DNA of 27,529 nt from Sperchopsis tessellata (taxonomy: Eukaryota; Arthropoda; Insecta; Coleoptera; Hydrophilidae). The DNA is taken from assembly GCA_033557685.1 (NCBI GenBank), contig JAWQRN010000646.1, forward strand, positions 1-27,529, written 5' to 3'. The notes beneath the pieces were generated by a model. It did not search any database. It was given only the letters and a program-made list of their open reading frames with translations, and was not told the origin of the DNA. Shown in pieces: positions 1 through 9,920 of the stretch (its first letter is position 1; every line of letters starts with the position of its first letter). Both the position numbers and the translations under genes were made by a program.

Positions 1-7
1 CCGCACA

Positions 8-9
<2 letters not shown>

Positions 10-50
<41 letters not shown>
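10..50. repeat. (TA)n microsatellite
   Basis: About 40 bases of uninterrupted AT dinucleotide at the left edge of the window. Confidence 0.97.
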
Positions 51-52
<2 letters not shown>

Positions 53-544
53 TAAAATATTCGCATCCTGGTTTAATATTAAAAATAATAATATGCTCAG
101 TTTTGCATGTGAATGAGGTATCCAAATGCCGAAGATAGCTATTTCTCACAACCAGTGCTCCTCAGTACACCTAGGAACAGTATTGGAACCTACCAAACAC
201 AGCCAGCAAAACTGACCACTATAGATGAAAGTTTTTAACTATGAAAAATATCATATAGCAAGCACCATGTCATGTGGCATAGTGAAATCTTGTGTCAGTA
301 ATTACCAACATAAAAAATAAATCTCCGCCTCGAGATGGGAATGGAAAAAAAATTAAAAGTTGAACATATTAATATACCATCTTCTTTGGATTAATTAGCC
401 TTAGTAAAATTACAAGCTGAACAATTCATAATTATTGTGTTAGCATAATAAGACTATGATTCGATTAGCGTCCGTCTTAATAGTGACGTTGATTTATACA
501 TCTCAAAAAAGTATACAATGTAATGTTTATTTTGTTTATTAATT
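51..544. other. AT-rich stretch, no gene seen
   Basis: No conserved reading frame. The part around 125-235 is less AT-rich and may be old transposon sequence, but I could not place it. Confidence 0.6.
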
Positions 545-832
545 AATATTGGCCTGTTTCCCATGCAATGGTGTATCACCGACACTAAGGAGTAGGATAT
601 TACACTTGGCAATTTTTCCGCAACCAGTTTTCCACATGGATTTGAGTTCTTTAATGAATATTTGGTCTCCATTTACTTATAATATACGGGATTCACAATT
701 TTACGTCCCTCCTGGAAGACGACTACCACAAAGACTTTGCTAATCACTAAAAGTCAACTGCCTCAAGGTTACAAACCCAGGCCCCCACATTCACTACCTC
801 AGTAGTTAACTACTGGGCTACTGAGATGGGTA
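545..832 (-). mobile_element. tRNA-derived SINE, copy A
   Basis: Read on the minus strand, the 5' end near 832 has a tRNA-like head (CCATCTCAGTAGCCCAGTAG) with a weakened A box and a decayed B box (GGGTTTGTAACC). The body then reads TGATTAGCAAAGTCTTTGTGG, GTCGTCTTCCAGGAGGGA and GTAAAATTGTGAATCC, shared in order with the copies at 2679 and 25250. Its 3' part (CTACTCCTTAGTGTCGGTGA) also matches the end of the 2679 copy. Short frames on either strand here are by-products. Pol III activity is unlikely given the decayed boxes. Confidence 0.82.
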
Positions 833-2203
833 TATTTGTTTCGAATCACTAGAGAAAAAGTGTACTTTTGGGCACTGCATGATTGTGTCATATTTTAACA
901 CCAACTAGTCAACATAGGCGGTTGTATTTTAACAGCGAGATATGTACCATTGTACTTACGTGTATGAAAATGAAATTTAAGTCAGACCATGTTTGTTACC
1001 CATAACTACCAGCACACTAGTCAATCATTCAAATAACTTGCAAAAGTCAGACACAGTTGTAATTATTTAATAAATGTATAAAAATCAGTGTCATTAGGAT
1101 TCCCTGTTTTAATTTATTTAATTAATACTTGAATGAAAAAACAATTTAATCAACAACAAGGTCCCTTTAATGCTCAGTAGTACTTGGCTGTTTTAATAAG
1201 TACTAATTTATTGCTTCATTTCACTGTTCAGCAGTTTTGAGATTGAAGGTATATGTAGTAGTAGTAATAAAATAATGTGTCTGCAATGGCTTATAGCTGC
1301 AGAAGAAACAGTGGCGCAAGCGGGACCAACAGTGCACTATAAATAATAATCATAATTGAAAAGTATGCAAAAAAAAATTAAATGAAATCTGAAAGCAAGT
1401 GTTAATGAAAATTTTATGGAACCAAGGACAAGTATTTCTGTGGCTATTAAAGATGAAGCAAAATAAAAACAAGGTAATATATCGGATATATCTAGACCCA
1501 TAACTAGAGTTTTGTAGGTGACCAAATACGGTTTCCTGCAAAATTCTATCTAGTTTTAGCCCTCATTATCTGTTCATACCTTGCAGTCTAATAGTCTAGA
1601 AATAAATGTAATTGTTGAAACAAAACATTTTAAGGTTTTTCTTTTCAGTATACTTAACGAATGTATCATAGGTACCCACAACAAATTGCAATTTGCTGAT
1701 AATTGTTGTAGACTTCCAAGGTTCTTACAGGTAATGTGTTTCCAGGTAGAAATCGTGTTGAGGCTATAAAAGTGCGGACAGTTCCTCTTTAATTCATGGA
1801 TAGTAATATTACTTCAACAAATGAACTCAACACAATAGACATGGGCATTGGTAAGTGGCGTTCAAAGGAGTTGCAATTCTATTTGGATGGATTATATTGC
1901 TTGTAGGCGGAAAGTTGTGGTCGAAAATTGAAAAACATCGGCTAGATTAAAGTTGTTGGGGAGATTGTAAACAATTAAGGTACTCTAAATTCCGAATTTT
2001 CTAGAGAGCTGCAAAGGCTATCGAGCACAGCAATCATGCATCGGGTTTCTCCAATATAAAACTAACTACAAGAACAAAAGGCGTTATAAACACCTTAGTT
2101 TGCAATAGGAAACACTCTACTCGTTTTGGTAATGTTGCTCAAAAAGTTTATACCATTATAATCGAAGATACTAGTCATGCCTCTACATGGTTTCCACTCA
2201 GAA
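833..2203. other. AT-rich stretch, no gene seen
   Basis: Only short frames without recognisable motifs. The segment around 1850-2060 is somewhat less AT-rich, but no element could be identified. It lies upstream of the cyclase exon, so untranslated exons or promoter elements could be here without being visible. Confidence 0.55.
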
Positions 2204-2409
2204 ACAACATGCATATATCTTCAGGTTTTTCTTTTTGCCGACGTTTCGTCCACCGTTGCAGAGGATATTATCAAGACATGTAGCTCTACAAAGTGCTAAT
2301 TATAGATTGCCATGTAGCTCTGAAAAGTACTAGATGCAGTTGCTGACCAGTTCTAAAAAGTGCTAAGTATAAACTGACATGTAGCTCTCAGAAGTGCTAG
2401 ACATAGAAT
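2204..2409 (-). repeat. Dispersed repeat with ~35-bp subrepeats and hammerhead-like motif, copy 1
   Basis: On the minus strand it consists of about four units of ~35 bases (2276-2408; core AGCACTTTT-GAGAGCTACATGT), followed by a hairpin motif at 2240-2275. That motif reads CTTGATAATATCC, a variable loop, then GGACGAAACGTC. The same arrangement, with the same A-rich CAAAAAGAAAA segment after the motif, occurs in plus orientation at 22930-23150, so this is one family in two copies. The motif has stem-II-like complementarity and GAAAC as in hammerhead ribozymes, but UUGAUAA replaces CUGAUGA. Confidence 0.8.
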
Positions 2410-2678
2410 AAAAAATATATGTTCAAACACTGTTTAAATTCAAAAATACATTTGCTGAAATAATTTTCGGTCTTTCAAGTATAATTTTTGCTGGGCAAAT
2501 AAATTTTATAGACAAATTAATGTCCTGCCAAGTATATACACTTACCTCTGCACATCATCATCTAAGCTTTATTCTATTCTCTCATTAATGTTATTAATAA
2601 GTGTCAATGTCTTAGGTTAGTTTTGTTTTGTGTTAAGTTCGTCCTGTTTGGATAGTCTAGTTATATTAAACATTTATC

Positions 2679-2960
2679 GCCTTGGTAGCTTAGAGGTTTA
2701 GCCGACTTGTGCAGTAAGAAGTATCAGGTTCGAGACCCAGCCGAGACAGTCGTTTTTGTAATTAGCGAAAAACCCTTGCGCTGGCCGTCTTCTGACAAGA
2801 ACGTAAAATAGTAGGTCTAGTACATTGTAGGATATTGAAATAAAATATACATTAAATAATAATATTTTAGTTGGCACCTTGGATGCGTCAAAATTCCCAG
2901 GCATGGTTGCCTAATCCCCAGTGTCGGTAATTGGTCATAGCGGCTGGAATAGGCAGAGTT
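2679..2960 (+). mobile_element. tRNA-derived SINE, copy B
   Basis: It starts CGCCTTGGTAGCTTAGAGG, giving an A-box-like TAGCTTAGAGG, and has a near-perfect B box GGTTCGAGACC about 50 bases later. These are internal RNA polymerase III promoter elements of a tRNA-derived SINE. The body shares TAATTAGCGAAAAACC, CGTCTTCTGACAAGAACGTAAAAT and GTACATTGTAGG with the other two copies. The 3' part (CCTAATCCCCAGTGTCGGTAATT) matches copy A. It is the only copy in the plus orientation and lies ~1.5 kb upstream of the cyclase exon. Confidence 0.85.
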
Positions 2961-3148
2961 GGCGAACGAATGATCGGAAAAGGCTAATTATTTTTTTTTA
3001 ATAATGAAAATCTGAATGTGTATATTATAATTTACAACGAAATATATTTCGGAAAATAAACATTTTAAAATTAAACATTGAATTAAGATTATTAAAAAGG
3101 ATTACTTAATTTGTTTGATTTCTGTTATAATGTGATACATGTTTTTAA

Positions 3149-3180
3149 CTTGATGATGACCTGAATGGTCGAAACCGGTC
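3149..3180 (+). repeat. Hammerhead-like hairpin motif
   Basis: TTGATGA is followed by GACC-tgaat-GGTC, then GAAAC and CGGTC. This matches the order of a hammerhead core (CUGAUGA, stem II, GAAA) with a first-base change and one unpaired base. The following ~60 bases are AT-rich with no clear partner strand for stem I. Catalytic function is not claimed. Confidence 0.6.
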
Positions 3181-4188
3181 GCTAAATAGATAATAATTTT
3201 TTTAAGGAGGACTACATCCTGCGTTTTATTTAATTAATTGAATTAAGAGGCCGATTTAGTTAAATGAAGGATATTTGCGTGGTCTAAATATATCACATAT
3301 ACATATTGTATTGTATACATATAAAGTATTATTTCGCAATAAGTAGGTACTAAGAAATTAAATATTCATTTGTTCTCAATAAATGTCTCAGGTTAGATTT
3401 CTCAATGACCAGCAAAGTTTATCGGCTTTTTGGTCGAATCAAATTAATAAATTATCCACTTTAAGAAATTGTTTACATCTCACCTTTCCTCTTCTAAGTA
3501 ATCAAACCATTATGTTATTATCTCTGCGTCGATCTGCTTCTGAAAAGATACATGAGATGATGGACCCATAATTTAATTATCACTATTTATATAGAAATGT
3601 AGCGCAATCCAATGCCATATACATTTATTTTTTCGTAGTTCGGAAGGAACAGCAGTGGTATACAGAAGCATTATTTCAAGTGTTAATAAAAAAAAAAGTT
3701 GTGTAATATGAAGTGTATTTCTATTTCGAGATCGTTCACAAATATTTGTTTTAATATCGTTTAATAGCTGTCGAGATAATTGAAGTGGACTGACTGTGCT
3801 GTAATACAGTAGCGAAATTAGGTGGGGGTAGGGATCACGATTCACGATCTGTGATCTGTCATATGTCAATCATGTTAGTGCAGTCTCTTGTCAATTTTAC
3901 CCGCCTCTTATGTTACTTTCTAAACACATGTTCCTTTTATTTACACGAAAGAATCACCCGGTCATGCATTTCGAGCGGTCCTCTCTAATTTCAAAAATCA
4001 GTGTTAAATCGCGCAAAAGTAGTATGTAAACAATTATGTTGACATTTGTGAGTGGTGTTTAATTTAGATTATAAATATGTTGCTCCTTTATTTTAAAAAA
4101 TTCTACCTGAACATATGCAGTAAAAATGGTAATATAAAATGTAAATAACAATTCGGTATACCTTGTTATCTTACGAATTTTGTTCCAG
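3181..4188. promoter_or_regulatory. Region upstream of the cyclase exon
   Basis: This ~1 kb should hold promoter, untranslated exon or upstream intron sequence. No firm core-promoter element could be assigned. A 62-codon frame at 3383-3571 (+) has a vaguely hAT-like end (FWSNQ, later LLSLRRSAS), too weak to call. The minus-strand frame at 3573-3869 has no recognisable motif. Confidence 0.35.
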
Positions 4189-4279
4189 TGTACGTAAATA
4201 TCAAGATAAAACAGCATACGATGTGTTCATAGCAAATAAATCTAGATTTAAAGAGTTTTGATACGAGTTTTTTAATAAA
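4189..4279 (+). other. Presumed 5' UTR after a splice acceptor
   Basis: A pyrimidine-rich tract ending TTTTGTTCCAG at 4188 is a good 3' splice site 91 bases before the cyclase start codon. If used, the exon runs 4189-4578 and a non-coding exon with the promoter lies further upstream. The leader is AT-rich and has an in-frame stop, so it does not extend the protein. Whether the acceptor is used cannot be seen from DNA alone. Confidence 0.5.
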
Positions 4280-4578
4280 ATGAGTAGTGCAAAGAGAGCT
4301 TCGTCAGTGAGTTTTACTAAGTCAGAGTCAGAAATTGTACATGAGCAAGACCACCCGTCAGACATCAATGATGAGGAAAATGTGCAACTGTCCATGTCCC
4401 CTCACGTGCAAACATACTTGGCACAAGTTTCTCAGGAGTCTGGATGTTGGGGCAGAGTTTTACCTATGCCCTTTGAAAGAGCTGCAGGAAGATCGTGGTG
4501 GGATCCTACATTTGACTCGGAAATTTTGGAAGACCAATATAGAAAAAGTGTCAACACTCATAATAGATTAAAATTTAG
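4280..4578 (+). CDS. Ac13E: Adenylyl cyclase type 9, first coding exon (partial)
   Basis: This exon encodes the cytoplasmic N-terminus of a membrane adenylyl cyclase, which makes cAMP from ATP downstream of G-protein-coupled receptors. The identifying stretch is residues 65-80 (FERAAGRSWWDPTFDS), followed by a Leu-Glu and an LKFR at 97-100. In vertebrate ADCY9 the equivalent segment (FERAS-RWWDP-FDS, then RFRY) lies just before the first transmembrane helix. Residues 1-60 are acidic and Ser-rich, as expected for a poorly conserved N-terminus. The start at 4280 has A at -3 and an in-frame TGA about 20 bases upstream. The reading frame ends at a consensus donor (AG/gtaagt, 4579) that splits an Arg codon in phase 2. 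The next exon should open with the base completing AGN and a Tyr-Ala-rich membrane segment; none was found here. The cyclase domains lie beyond the window. Family assignment rests on remembered homology. Confidence 0.82.
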
Positions 4579-4582
4579 GTAA

Positions 4583-5448
4583 GTTTGTGTATGTTTTTTT
4601 ATTTTAATTTCCTCATTGTTTTATGGCTATCTAAAACTCAAAATTTCAAGATAAATAAATAGTATTATTTGCTTATAATATAATATAATGATTAATTTTC
4701 ATTAATTTATGCTTCTTAAACAGAACCAACAAATGGGGCTTGTTTGTGAACATTTTTCCTTAGTTATCAACATAAAAATATTTTGTGTTTGTTAAAATTT
4801 GTTTACAAAAATATTCTAAAAATCTGTTCGTATATTATTTAAAAAAAACATACTTAATTTAGTTTAAATTTAACTTTATTATTTGAACGGCAGTATAGTG
4901 ACAAATGAAAAATCATTTAGAAATAAATATATGAAATAAAAGTTGATATTATATATTGCATTATTTGTATAAAAATTGTAAGGCTCTTTTTCTTTCAAAA
5001 TATGTTTAATAAAAAGTTTGGTGAATTGTTCTATTCTATAAAATCTTTGTAAATGTAAAACATATAACCAAATTGAAGGAATGGCTAGTGCTGCTTTGAG
5101 GCATTGCAGAAATATCCTGAAAATGAGACTACTCCAATTTATATTGAAATTTTCAAAATTTCTTCAAATCTTTTCAATTCGCATTACCAAAAGGGCATCA
5201 AAGCCTTAAAGAATTTGACCTTTGCAAATGTAAAGTTGTAGTATTAATCCTTCATTCTCACATTGTGTTTATTTAAACAATAAATACCTACAAAAAGGTA
5301 TACAAAAGGATTTATAAAGTTGATGTGAAGTGAAATACACAAATTTTAATAGTCAAAATATCACTAATTGTTTAAAATATTTTAGACACAAAATACTATT
5401 TTAGCTCCGTTACCTACATATAAGTACAGATGTCTCTAATTAGATTAT
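4583..5448. other. AT-rich intron sequence, no feature seen
   Basis: Very AT-rich with no coding potential and no recognised repeat. Confidence 0.6.
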
Positions 5449-6382
5449 CTACAGGGTATATAGATAGAGGGCAGTTTTCAATTCAGCACTTTAGCATATT
5501 CTTATAAGGAGCAATAATGCATTAAGGAAAATGATCTATATTCAGCTGTTTTTGAAAATATACAATTTTTTTATTTTTTATTTTGTTATTTCTTTATTTT
5601 TGAGTATTTTCAAACACTTCTATAGATAATTTTTGTTTGACATTTAAAAATATGTTTCTAAAGTTTAGTTTTATGTGGGACATTATCAGGTACATTTTTC
5701 TAAATATTTCTACTTTGTATCATTTTTTATTGTGATTTCAACAAATCTTAAATTTAGTTTTATATATATATAAATCCATAATGGCTGTGACTTAAATGTA
5801 AGTTAGGTTATTATTAATACATTTTAGGTTTTGTTGACCTTTTAGTCGCTACATTAATTGTCAAAATATCTTTTAAAAACAACAAACAGTGTGATATGAA
5901 AAGTATTTATTATGTTTTAAATAGAAATGTAACAAATGTTAGTCCGGTATGTTTCCAGCATTATCCTGAAAAACATCAATCTCACCATAGTTATTTTCAT
6001 AATTTTGCCCTAAATTTAACTGAATTTGGTTCATTTTGTAATCCTCGAAATTGATATGTAGATAGAATTGGTTAACGCAAAAACAAATGTTTGCATCAAT
6101 TTTATAAAATGAACTTGATCAATAAAAGAAAACGTTTTAAGTAAATTTTAATTTTGGAAAATATGCTGCAGAAATATGTTTGCAGATTATTAGAATTCTT
6201 GGAATTAAAGGAATAATAGTGAGATAAAAATATCCAATTCTTCAGTTTTTTTCGAATTTTTCAAAAATGAATGTTTAAAGATAATTTTTATCAATGAGAT
6301 ATTGCTCCCTTTAAGAATACGCAAAAGTGCCGAATTTATACCGACCTTCTTATGTCTTCAAATAACCGATATCCCTATGTAG
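5449..6382. mobile_element. Inverted-repeat (foldback or MITE-like) element
   Basis: The left end (CTACAGGGTATATAG, then CAGCACTTTAGCATATTCTT and GGAGCAAT) is the reverse complement of the right end. On the right, ATTGCTCCctttAAGAATA, GCaAAAGTGCcGAATT and ATCCCTATGTAG run to 6382. Similarity extends inward through a CATTTT/TTTCAAAAA block and fades in the AT-rich middle. The left arm has a deletion near its terminus. No coding sequence is inside, so it is either a non-autonomous TIR element or two head-to-head copies of a shorter repeat. Confidence 0.65.
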
Positions 6383-6959
6383 AGAAATTAATTTTGGGGC
6401 ACACTGTAAATGTGAACTGAAAGTAATTTGAGGTGGAAGCTTTGTTCAAGTTAATATTGCTTCCTTTATTTCGAAGTATTTTGCATTAGATATGATAACT
6501 CAGTAGTTTCATGTCTTAAATTAATCCACAAACTTTATAAATCGTCTAGGGTATGATCCCTGCTTTGAATACTAAAATTCTTCCTCAAAGTTCAGACACC
6601 AAGCAGTTGAAGATATCATTTATCATGTAGAAAATTGCACTGATTCTTGTGTTATTTTAGGGGTTAAAGTAATTGTTTACAAAAATCTATTAGTCATTAA
6701 GTTGCCAACCGACTTTATAATCATTGAAAGTATCCACCATAGTTGGATAAGCACTTAAATGTAAGATACACTTTGTATTTCAACTGATGAAGGAAGTTGA
6801 TAAAAGTTTCAGATAATTTCTTGTGATCATCATTTATCAAAGAAATTTTGTGAGATCCATACATTTTTGGTTTATTTTGACCCTATAATTTGCCTTTTTG
6901 CAACCACTATAACTTAAAAATGACCTAAAATTAATTTTTTTAGTAGTAATACATATAAT
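6383..6959. other. Intron sequence, no feature seen
   Basis: AT-rich, no coding potential and no repeat recognised. Confidence 0.55.
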
Positions 6960-8010
6960 AAAGAATGAAATTAAAAATAAGAAAATAGCCTGGAAAAAAA
7001 TGAACAAGACAAAGAGGAGTATATGCAAAGAAGGTACAAAACAAAACAAGCAGTAAGAAAAGCTAAATTGAAAAGAAGATTTTGGAAGAGACAAAAACGT
7101 AATATATCAAGCTAACAATAGAAATTTCTGGAGTATCATCAGGTCTTTAAAGGGAAAAAAAGAGAAAACTGTTAAAGGGAATAAAGGATAGAGAGAATAA
7201 TCTCAAAATTAACACGGGTGATATAATGGAAGTGTGGTCAGATTATTAAGATTATGACTGGGGAGGATCAAAGTGAATTGGAAGCGAACAATAAAATGAG
7301 AGATCTAGCAAGAATCTGGACAGAGGATAGGGATAATGGGAATGGAAATAAATACAAACTTCAAGACAATGATAATAAACAGTAAAGTGCAGAACGGAGG
7401 TAACAGAACAATCATTAATTGTCAAACGTTGGAGAGAGTAACAGCCGAAGAACATCTGGGAAGTATGATAACATAGGATGGGAAAATAGATTTCGATACA
7501 GCTAACAGAGAAAAAAAGGCAAATAATCTGTACTATGCAATAAACAATACTATATTGGAAAAAAGGAGATAGACAGAAGCATAAAGTTAAAGGTATATAA
7601 TGCAATAATAATTCCAACGATAACCTATGCTAGTGAATCCTGGGAGATTCAGAAAAAACATGAGGGAAAGTTGAGAGCAATTGAGATGCAGACAGTAGGA
7701 GGATACATGGGACAGAGAGACAAAGAGAAGAAACGAAACAGGAACACATAGTGACCAAAATTGAGAAAATACAATTTAACTGGTTTGGACACATAATGAG
7801 GATGTAGAGGGATAACTTGGTTAGAATGGTGATAGACTCGGGAAGAACTGGTCGAAGGCGATGTGAGGTATTGTGGAACTGGGAAGGAAGAGGGGTAAGA
7901 GTCTGGAAGAGATGAAACAGTTAGTGAGTGACCGGAAAGCCTGGAGGTGTGGGTCAAGAGCTGAAAAGGAGTTATCATCTGACCTAAAAGGGTATTGGGA
8001 TTTGCGAAAA
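6960..8010 (+). pseudogene. RTE-like LINE ORF2 remnant with RT core deleted
   Basis: Three plus-strand frames together read as parts of a non-LTR retrotransposon polyprotein. First comes the linker before the reverse transcriptase: AVRKAKLKRRFWKRQ, NRNFWSIIRSLKGKK, then INTGDIMEVWSDYF. From about 7440 follows the thumb-side and C-terminal part: EEHLGSMIT, KKANNLYYAINNTI, KLKVYNAIIIPTITYASESW, then FNWFGHIMRM and GRTGRRR. The catalytic FADD palm that should lie between is absent, so the copy carries a large internal deletion as well as stops and frameshifts. It could once have been an element with an APE-type endonuclease, but that part is missing. The minus-strand frames at 7252-7617 and 7649-7978 are shadows. 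Confidence 0.82.
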
Positions 8011-8812
8011 AGGAGTAATAAATATCAATTTGCTATGAAGCTGTAAACCTACTAGCTTAACAGAAGGGCTTTGAATGAGTCACATATATCTAATTATAGA
8101 TTTCAACAAAAATAGTTTGTTTTCCATGCGCTATCACCCTTTGTTTGAAAATATTATATTTTAGTCAAATGCCCGTAAACTATTATCGCAATATTAGGTT
8201 ATACAAAGTTTTCCACTTCAATATTATATAAATCTATCTCTATCTATATGTGTATAAATAAGGATGTGTAGATTTATTTTTTCGTCAGAGAAGTTTCACC
8301 GGTATGGCTAATTTAATGCTAACATGGTCTCAGTCACATACAATACATGGAACCCACTGTTTTATGGACGTTGCAAAGTTGGTTAGTTTTGTCCCTAATC
8401 ATTAAAAGCACCCTAGGTGATCAAATCTGTATTTAAAATTTTTGTAAAAGACGACTACTAGAAAAGGGATTTTCTGTTAATGATAGTTCTGATTTCATTT
8501 CTGCCTCTTTTTGTTTTGAAAACATTACGTATTATTCATCAGTGTTAAGAACAAGTTTAAACTCGTGTATACAAAGAAAAAGCAATTTTCCCTTTTATGT
8601 TACGCCTTTGGAATATAAATATTGAACTAATTATAAAAATTAGCAATGACACATTGAACATCAAACCTCCATTCCCACTAGCAAGCTTGTAAATTGCGAG
8701 TGAAAAAATGTCATTTGCGAATTCAGAAAATAATAAGTATCATAAGGTGACATTTTTCAACATGTAATGTTTTAATTGTAATGACTTTATCTTTATTTGT
8801 ATGAATATTGTT
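8011..8812. other. AT-rich intron sequence, no feature seen
   Basis: No coding potential or recognised repeat. Confidence 0.55.
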
Positions 8813-8886
8813 TCCGGGTGGAAACCGTCTAGAGGCTCTTACGAGTGCAAACGTTTCGTCCACTGTTGCAAGGGACATTTTCAAGG
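8813..8886 (-). repeat. Dispersed hammerhead-like repeat, copy 2
   Basis: On the minus strand it reads CTTGAAAATGTCC, loop CTTGCAACAGT, GGACGAAACGTTT, followed by a segment ending GGTTTCCACCCGGAAAC. GTCC and GGAC can pair as stem II. The 35-bp subrepeats of copy 1 are absent. The same motif with nearly the same loop occurs at 12784-12819. Confidence 0.72.
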
Positions 8887-9881
8887 TGAGTGAAGTTACT
8901 TCAATGAATGAATGATTTTCTATCTACAATATTTTATTTTATATTACGAGTGATTTTATTTAATTGCGAGTCACGATTGCCGGGAGCTAAGAAGTAGTTT
9001 AATAATATTCACTTAAGTCTTGCATACAGAAGATTCGATTGTAAACCCTCCCTCTGTCTTAGACATCTCTCTGTGTCGAAAATATTTATTAAATATTTAA
9101 GATAGTGTTCATGAAGCTGTCACACCTGATTAACAAATGAAGTATAGCGACATGGGTTTTTACAATTCTTTTAATTGAAAAATACTACTAGTAGTCCTAC
9201 TCACTATTGTAAATTGAAAGTTGTTTTTATATTAATCACGAGTAAAAAATATCTAAAACTATTCCTTTACATTTTTATTCTACCTTACTTAAGGTAGTGA
9301 GCTGTCATAACAAATTACTCATGCTACCTTTTTTGAGGGTTGTTGAGGAGTGTAGCATAATAAACTTTTTCAAAAAATTAAAGAAGTTCTAATATTAATT
9401 TGAAATTAAACGGGTTAACTCCCACGATTATTTTTGTAACAACCTAATAAATGCAGTGATATAAATAACTTAATAAAATGAAACAATAAATTAAAGTTAC
9501 ATATTGTAACATTTATATAAATACACAACATTCTAACCAAATACTTAAATATGAATATATAAATACCTAAATATGAGCAAAGAAGTTTAAAAGATTGTAA
9601 GTAATGTAAAAGTTAGTTTGTTTTAACTGCTTACATTTGAACAGTTTAATTAATTTTGGCATAGGCAAAATTGGTTATTAGAAGTTGATTATGTGTACTC
9701 ATTAATGGAAAAATTGAAAAAGATATATACAGTCAGCATTGTAGTTATGTTTAAATAGCATATTGTCCTAATATGCTACACAACAACTGTTAAGTAGTTA
9801 ATTGATATGTCCAATTAATCTGTTTCATAATTACCAACTATTTATCTTGTATTTTAAATTTGTTTTGAAGGATGTAACTAT
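8887..9881. other. AT-rich intron sequence, no feature seen
   Basis: No coding potential or recognised repeat. Confidence 0.55.
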
Positions 9882-9920
9882 GTAATGTTTCGACCTGCTT
9901 ATTATCTGACCATTATCAAG
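9882..9920 (-). repeat. Degenerate hammerhead-like motif
   Basis: Minus strand: CTTGATAATGGTCAG, then AGCAGGTCGAAACATTAC. The start and the GGTCGAAAC end match the other motif copies, but the stem II pairing is lost, so this is probably a decayed copy. Confidence 0.45.

Noticed and set aside
2679..2760. Possible functional tRNA gene (A and B boxes present)
   Set aside because: No acceptor stem or anticodon arm folds properly and the body matches two other SINE copies, so it is a tRNA-derived SINE head.
3383..3571. 62-codon frame with a vaguely hAT-dimerisation-like sequence
   Set aside because: Only a few residues fit and key motif positions are absent; too weak to annotate.
7252..7978. Two long minus-strand frames (121 and 109 codons)
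   Set aside because: They are antisense to the LINE remnant, whose plus-strand frames carry recognisable reverse-transcriptase-family motifs.
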